From positions 1 to 7,146 of the forward strand of contig JAUQQI010000248.1 of NCBI GenBank assembly GCA_030549955.1: 7,146 nt of DNA. Reading direction: 5' to 3'. Of this stretch, positions 6,025-7,146 are shown in pieces (within the stretch, counting starts at the first letter, position 1; each line of letters begins with the position of its first letter). The notes beneath the pieces were generated by a model. That model was not told the origin of the DNA, made no database searches, and was given only the letters and a program-made list of their open reading frames with translations. Source of the stretch: Chloroflexota bacterium. GTDB taxonomy: Bacteria > Chloroflexota > Dehalococcoidia > JAUQQI01. The position numbers and the translations under genes are program-made.

Positions 6025-6525
6025 ATGCAGGTGGTCGTTCCGAGCAGCCGTCAGTTTCGCCGCCTCCTGCCGAAGCTGGCCGAGGTCTATGAGCTCGCCT
6101 ACCGGGACCTGCCCGAGTACGCCGAAGCCCGGCCAGGGGAAGTTGAAGGCTACCTCAACTGGCTCTATCGGGGCGACCCGAAGGGCTTCTTTGTCGTCTT
6201 TGAAGACAGCCGCCCGGTCGCCTTCGCCGCCGTTCACGGCGAGTGGTACGACTGGCGGGGAGACCTCATGGCCGAGCTCCACGAGCTGGTTGTCCATCCC
6301 GACTACCAGGGCCGGGGAATTGGCCGGAAGCTCCTCGAGCTGGCCGAAGAATATGCCCGGCAGGCCGGTCGGGACAAGCTCGACCTCTGGGTCGGGGAAC
6401 GCAACGAGCGGGCCATAAGACTTTACGAAAAGTTCGGGTTCAAGCGGGTCGGCCAGTGGCGGATCTGGGTCCGGATGGTCAAGGACCTGACCAATCCTCA
6501 ACAAGCCGGACCAGGATCCGGCTGA
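6025..6525 (+). CDS. GNAT family N-acetyltransferase
   Basis: The 166-residue protein has the GNAT fold signature: the beta4 strand and acetyl-CoA loop LHELVVHPDYQGRGIGRKLL (85-104) with the pyrophosphate-binding QGRGIG (95-100), and the C-terminal motif GERNERAIRLYEKFGFKRVG (124-143), typical of RimI-like and small-molecule GNATs. It transfers an acetyl group from acetyl-CoA to an amine; the substrate cannot be read from sequence. The N-terminal 60 residues are family-variable. No in-frame start lies upstream before a stop at 5980-5982, so ATG 6025 is the earliest. There is no Shine-Dalgarno, which points to a leaderless message. It is the only plus-strand gene here, divergent from rny and overlapping the M20 gene tail-to-tail by 47 nt. 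The last ten residues (PQQAGPGSG-like) lie within that overlap and look unstructured. Confidence 0.9.
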   Translation: MQVVVPSSRQFRRLLPKLAEVYELAYRDLPEYAEARPGEVEGYLNWLYRGDPKGFFVVFEDSRPVAFAAVHGEWYDWRGDLMAELHELVVHPDYQGRGIGRKLLELAEEYARQAGRDKLDLWVGERNERAIRLYEKFGFKRVGQWRIWVRMVKDLTNPQQAGPGSG

Positions 6526-7146
6526 GGGCCTCCAGGTCTGCCAGGCTGACCCATTCCTCGGCCGAGTGGGCGTGGACCAGGTCGCCCGCCCCGAAAATGA
6601 CGGACGGAATTCCCCGGCCGTTCAGGTTCTCGGCGTCGGTCCAGGCCCGGTAGCCCGTCAGGGCCGGAGGCCGGCCGAGGACCTCGGCAGCCGCCGCCAG
6701 CAGCTTACGGACGACCGGCTGGTTGGGGTCCAGCTCAAACGGGTCGCTCTGGTCAAGGACCCGGAACCCGAGGCCCCGGCTTTCAGCCCAGGCCGAAAGC
6801 TCGGCGATGGCGGCGGCAGCAGTCCAGGGTGGCAGAACCCCGATATCAACCTCGAGCCGGCATTCCCAGGGAACAACCATGGGGCCGGCCCCGCCCTCGA
6901 CCCGGCCCGGGTTGAGCCAGGTTCCGGGGATAAGGGAATGGGTTGCCGCGGCCAGCGGCAGACGGCGCAGCTCGTCGAACGTGTTGAAGGCGGCAATTAT
7001 GGCGTTTTCGAGCCGGTCCGGGAACACCCCGTGGCCCGACCGGCCGCGGACCGTTAACTCGATTTCAATATAGCCGGCCTGGGCAATGGCGGCCTCAAAC
7101 CGGGTCGGCTCAAGGACAACGGCCGCCGACGCTTTCACCGGGGTCC
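6479..7146 (-). CDS. M20-family metallopeptidase/deacylase (ArgE/DapE/ACY1 type), 5' part outside the window
   Basis: The 221 visible residues are the C-terminal part of an M20 di-zinc amidohydrolase; family members remove acyl groups from amino acids or cleave small peptides. The fragment begins close to the conserved EPT turn (LEPT, residues 11-14), has the dimerisation domain with GRSGHGVFPDRLENAI (34-49), whose H38 corresponds to the His that reaches the partner's active site, and ends with the second half of the catalytic domain: WTDAENL (168-174), GIPSVIFGAGD (178-188) and HAHSAEEWVSLADL (191-204), where H193 is the probable zinc ligand. The first zinc motifs (HxD, and the EE pair) must lie to the right of 7146. 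The reading frame is open to the edge; the GTG at 7138 is internal, not a start. The exact substrate is not determinable. Its 3' end overlaps the acetyltransferase. Confidence 0.92.
   Translation of the reverse strand, partial: TPVKASAAVVLEPTRFEAAIAQAGYIEIELTVRGRSGHGVFPDRLENAIIAAFNTFDELRRLPLAAATHSLIPGTWLNPGRVEGGAGPMVVPWECRLEVDIGVLPPWTAAAAIAELSAWAESRGLGFRVLDQSDPFELDPNQPVVRKLLAAAAEVLGRPPALTGYRAWTDAENLNGRGIPSVIFGAGDLVHAHSAEEWVSLADLEALSRILVRLVEDWSGP

Noticed and set aside
6007..6504. Minus-strand open frame (165 codons) opposite the acetyltransferase
   Set aside because: No recognisable motif and Pro/Val/Glu-rich composition, while the plus strand encodes a clear GNAT protein.
7136..7138. GTG at 7138 as start of the M20 gene
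   Set aside because: The frame stays open to the window edge and the protein begins in the middle of the M20 fold, lacking the first zinc-binding motifs, so the gene continues outside.
1..7146. Recurrent GGCCGG/CCGGCC-type words that look like dispersed repeats or a CRISPR array
   Set aside because: They are irregularly spaced, lie in coding frames and reflect GC-rich codon choice (Ala, Gly, Arg, Pro). No array with equal spacers exists.

Overview
This is a GC-rich window (roughly two thirds G+C by eye) from a bacterial chromosome, most likely a spore-forming or spore-ancestry member of the Bacillota (high-GC Clostridia or Limnochordia type). The main argument is the run rny - ymdB - spoVS, the order known from Bacillus subtilis, together with an 86-residue SpoVS of very typical sequence. 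SpoVS also occurs outside spore formers (Thermus/Deinococcus), so the class-level call is inference.

Layout. Positions 1-5918 hold seven genes, all on the minus strand and tightly packed. In transcription order (right to left) they are rny (RNase Y), ymdB (cyclic-nucleotide phosphodiesterase), spoVS, a PHP-domain phosphoesterase, fabZ (hydroxyacyl-ACP dehydratase), a family 9 glycosyltransferase, and recJ, which runs off the left edge. The junctions are 1-nt overlap, 47-nt gap, abutting TAG-ATG, 1-nt overlap, 4-nt overlap and 62-nt gap. Strong Shine-Dalgarno sequences appear where a gene follows a gap or opens the operon (rny, spoVS, recJ). Genes with overlapping starts have none and look translationally coupled. 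Positions 5919-6024 are the control region in front of rny, with a well-formed intrinsic terminator (or attenuator) facing rny. A GNAT acetyltransferase (6025-6525) reads the other way with almost no leader. Its 3' end overlaps tail-to-tail by 47 nt with an M20-family peptidase/deacylase that enters from the right edge on the minus strand.

How the genes fit together. The operon combines RNA decay (RNase Y), signalling nucleotide hydrolysis (YmdB), sporulation (SpoVS), a PHP phosphoesterase whose relatives act on nucleoside bisphosphates and oligoribonucleotides, lipid synthesis (FabZ), glycan assembly (GT9) and DNA repair (RecJ). The first three are a known conserved cluster. Whether the PHP enzyme joins RNase Y in RNA turnover is a testable guess from position.

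I see no insertion sequence, CRISPR array, tRNA/rRNA or phage signature. Every stretch longer than about 110 bases is coding. I did not find a clearly new system. The points most worth checking are the terminator/attenuator in front of rny, the antisense arrangement around the acetyltransferase, the re-annotated spoVS start, and motif changes in RecJ.
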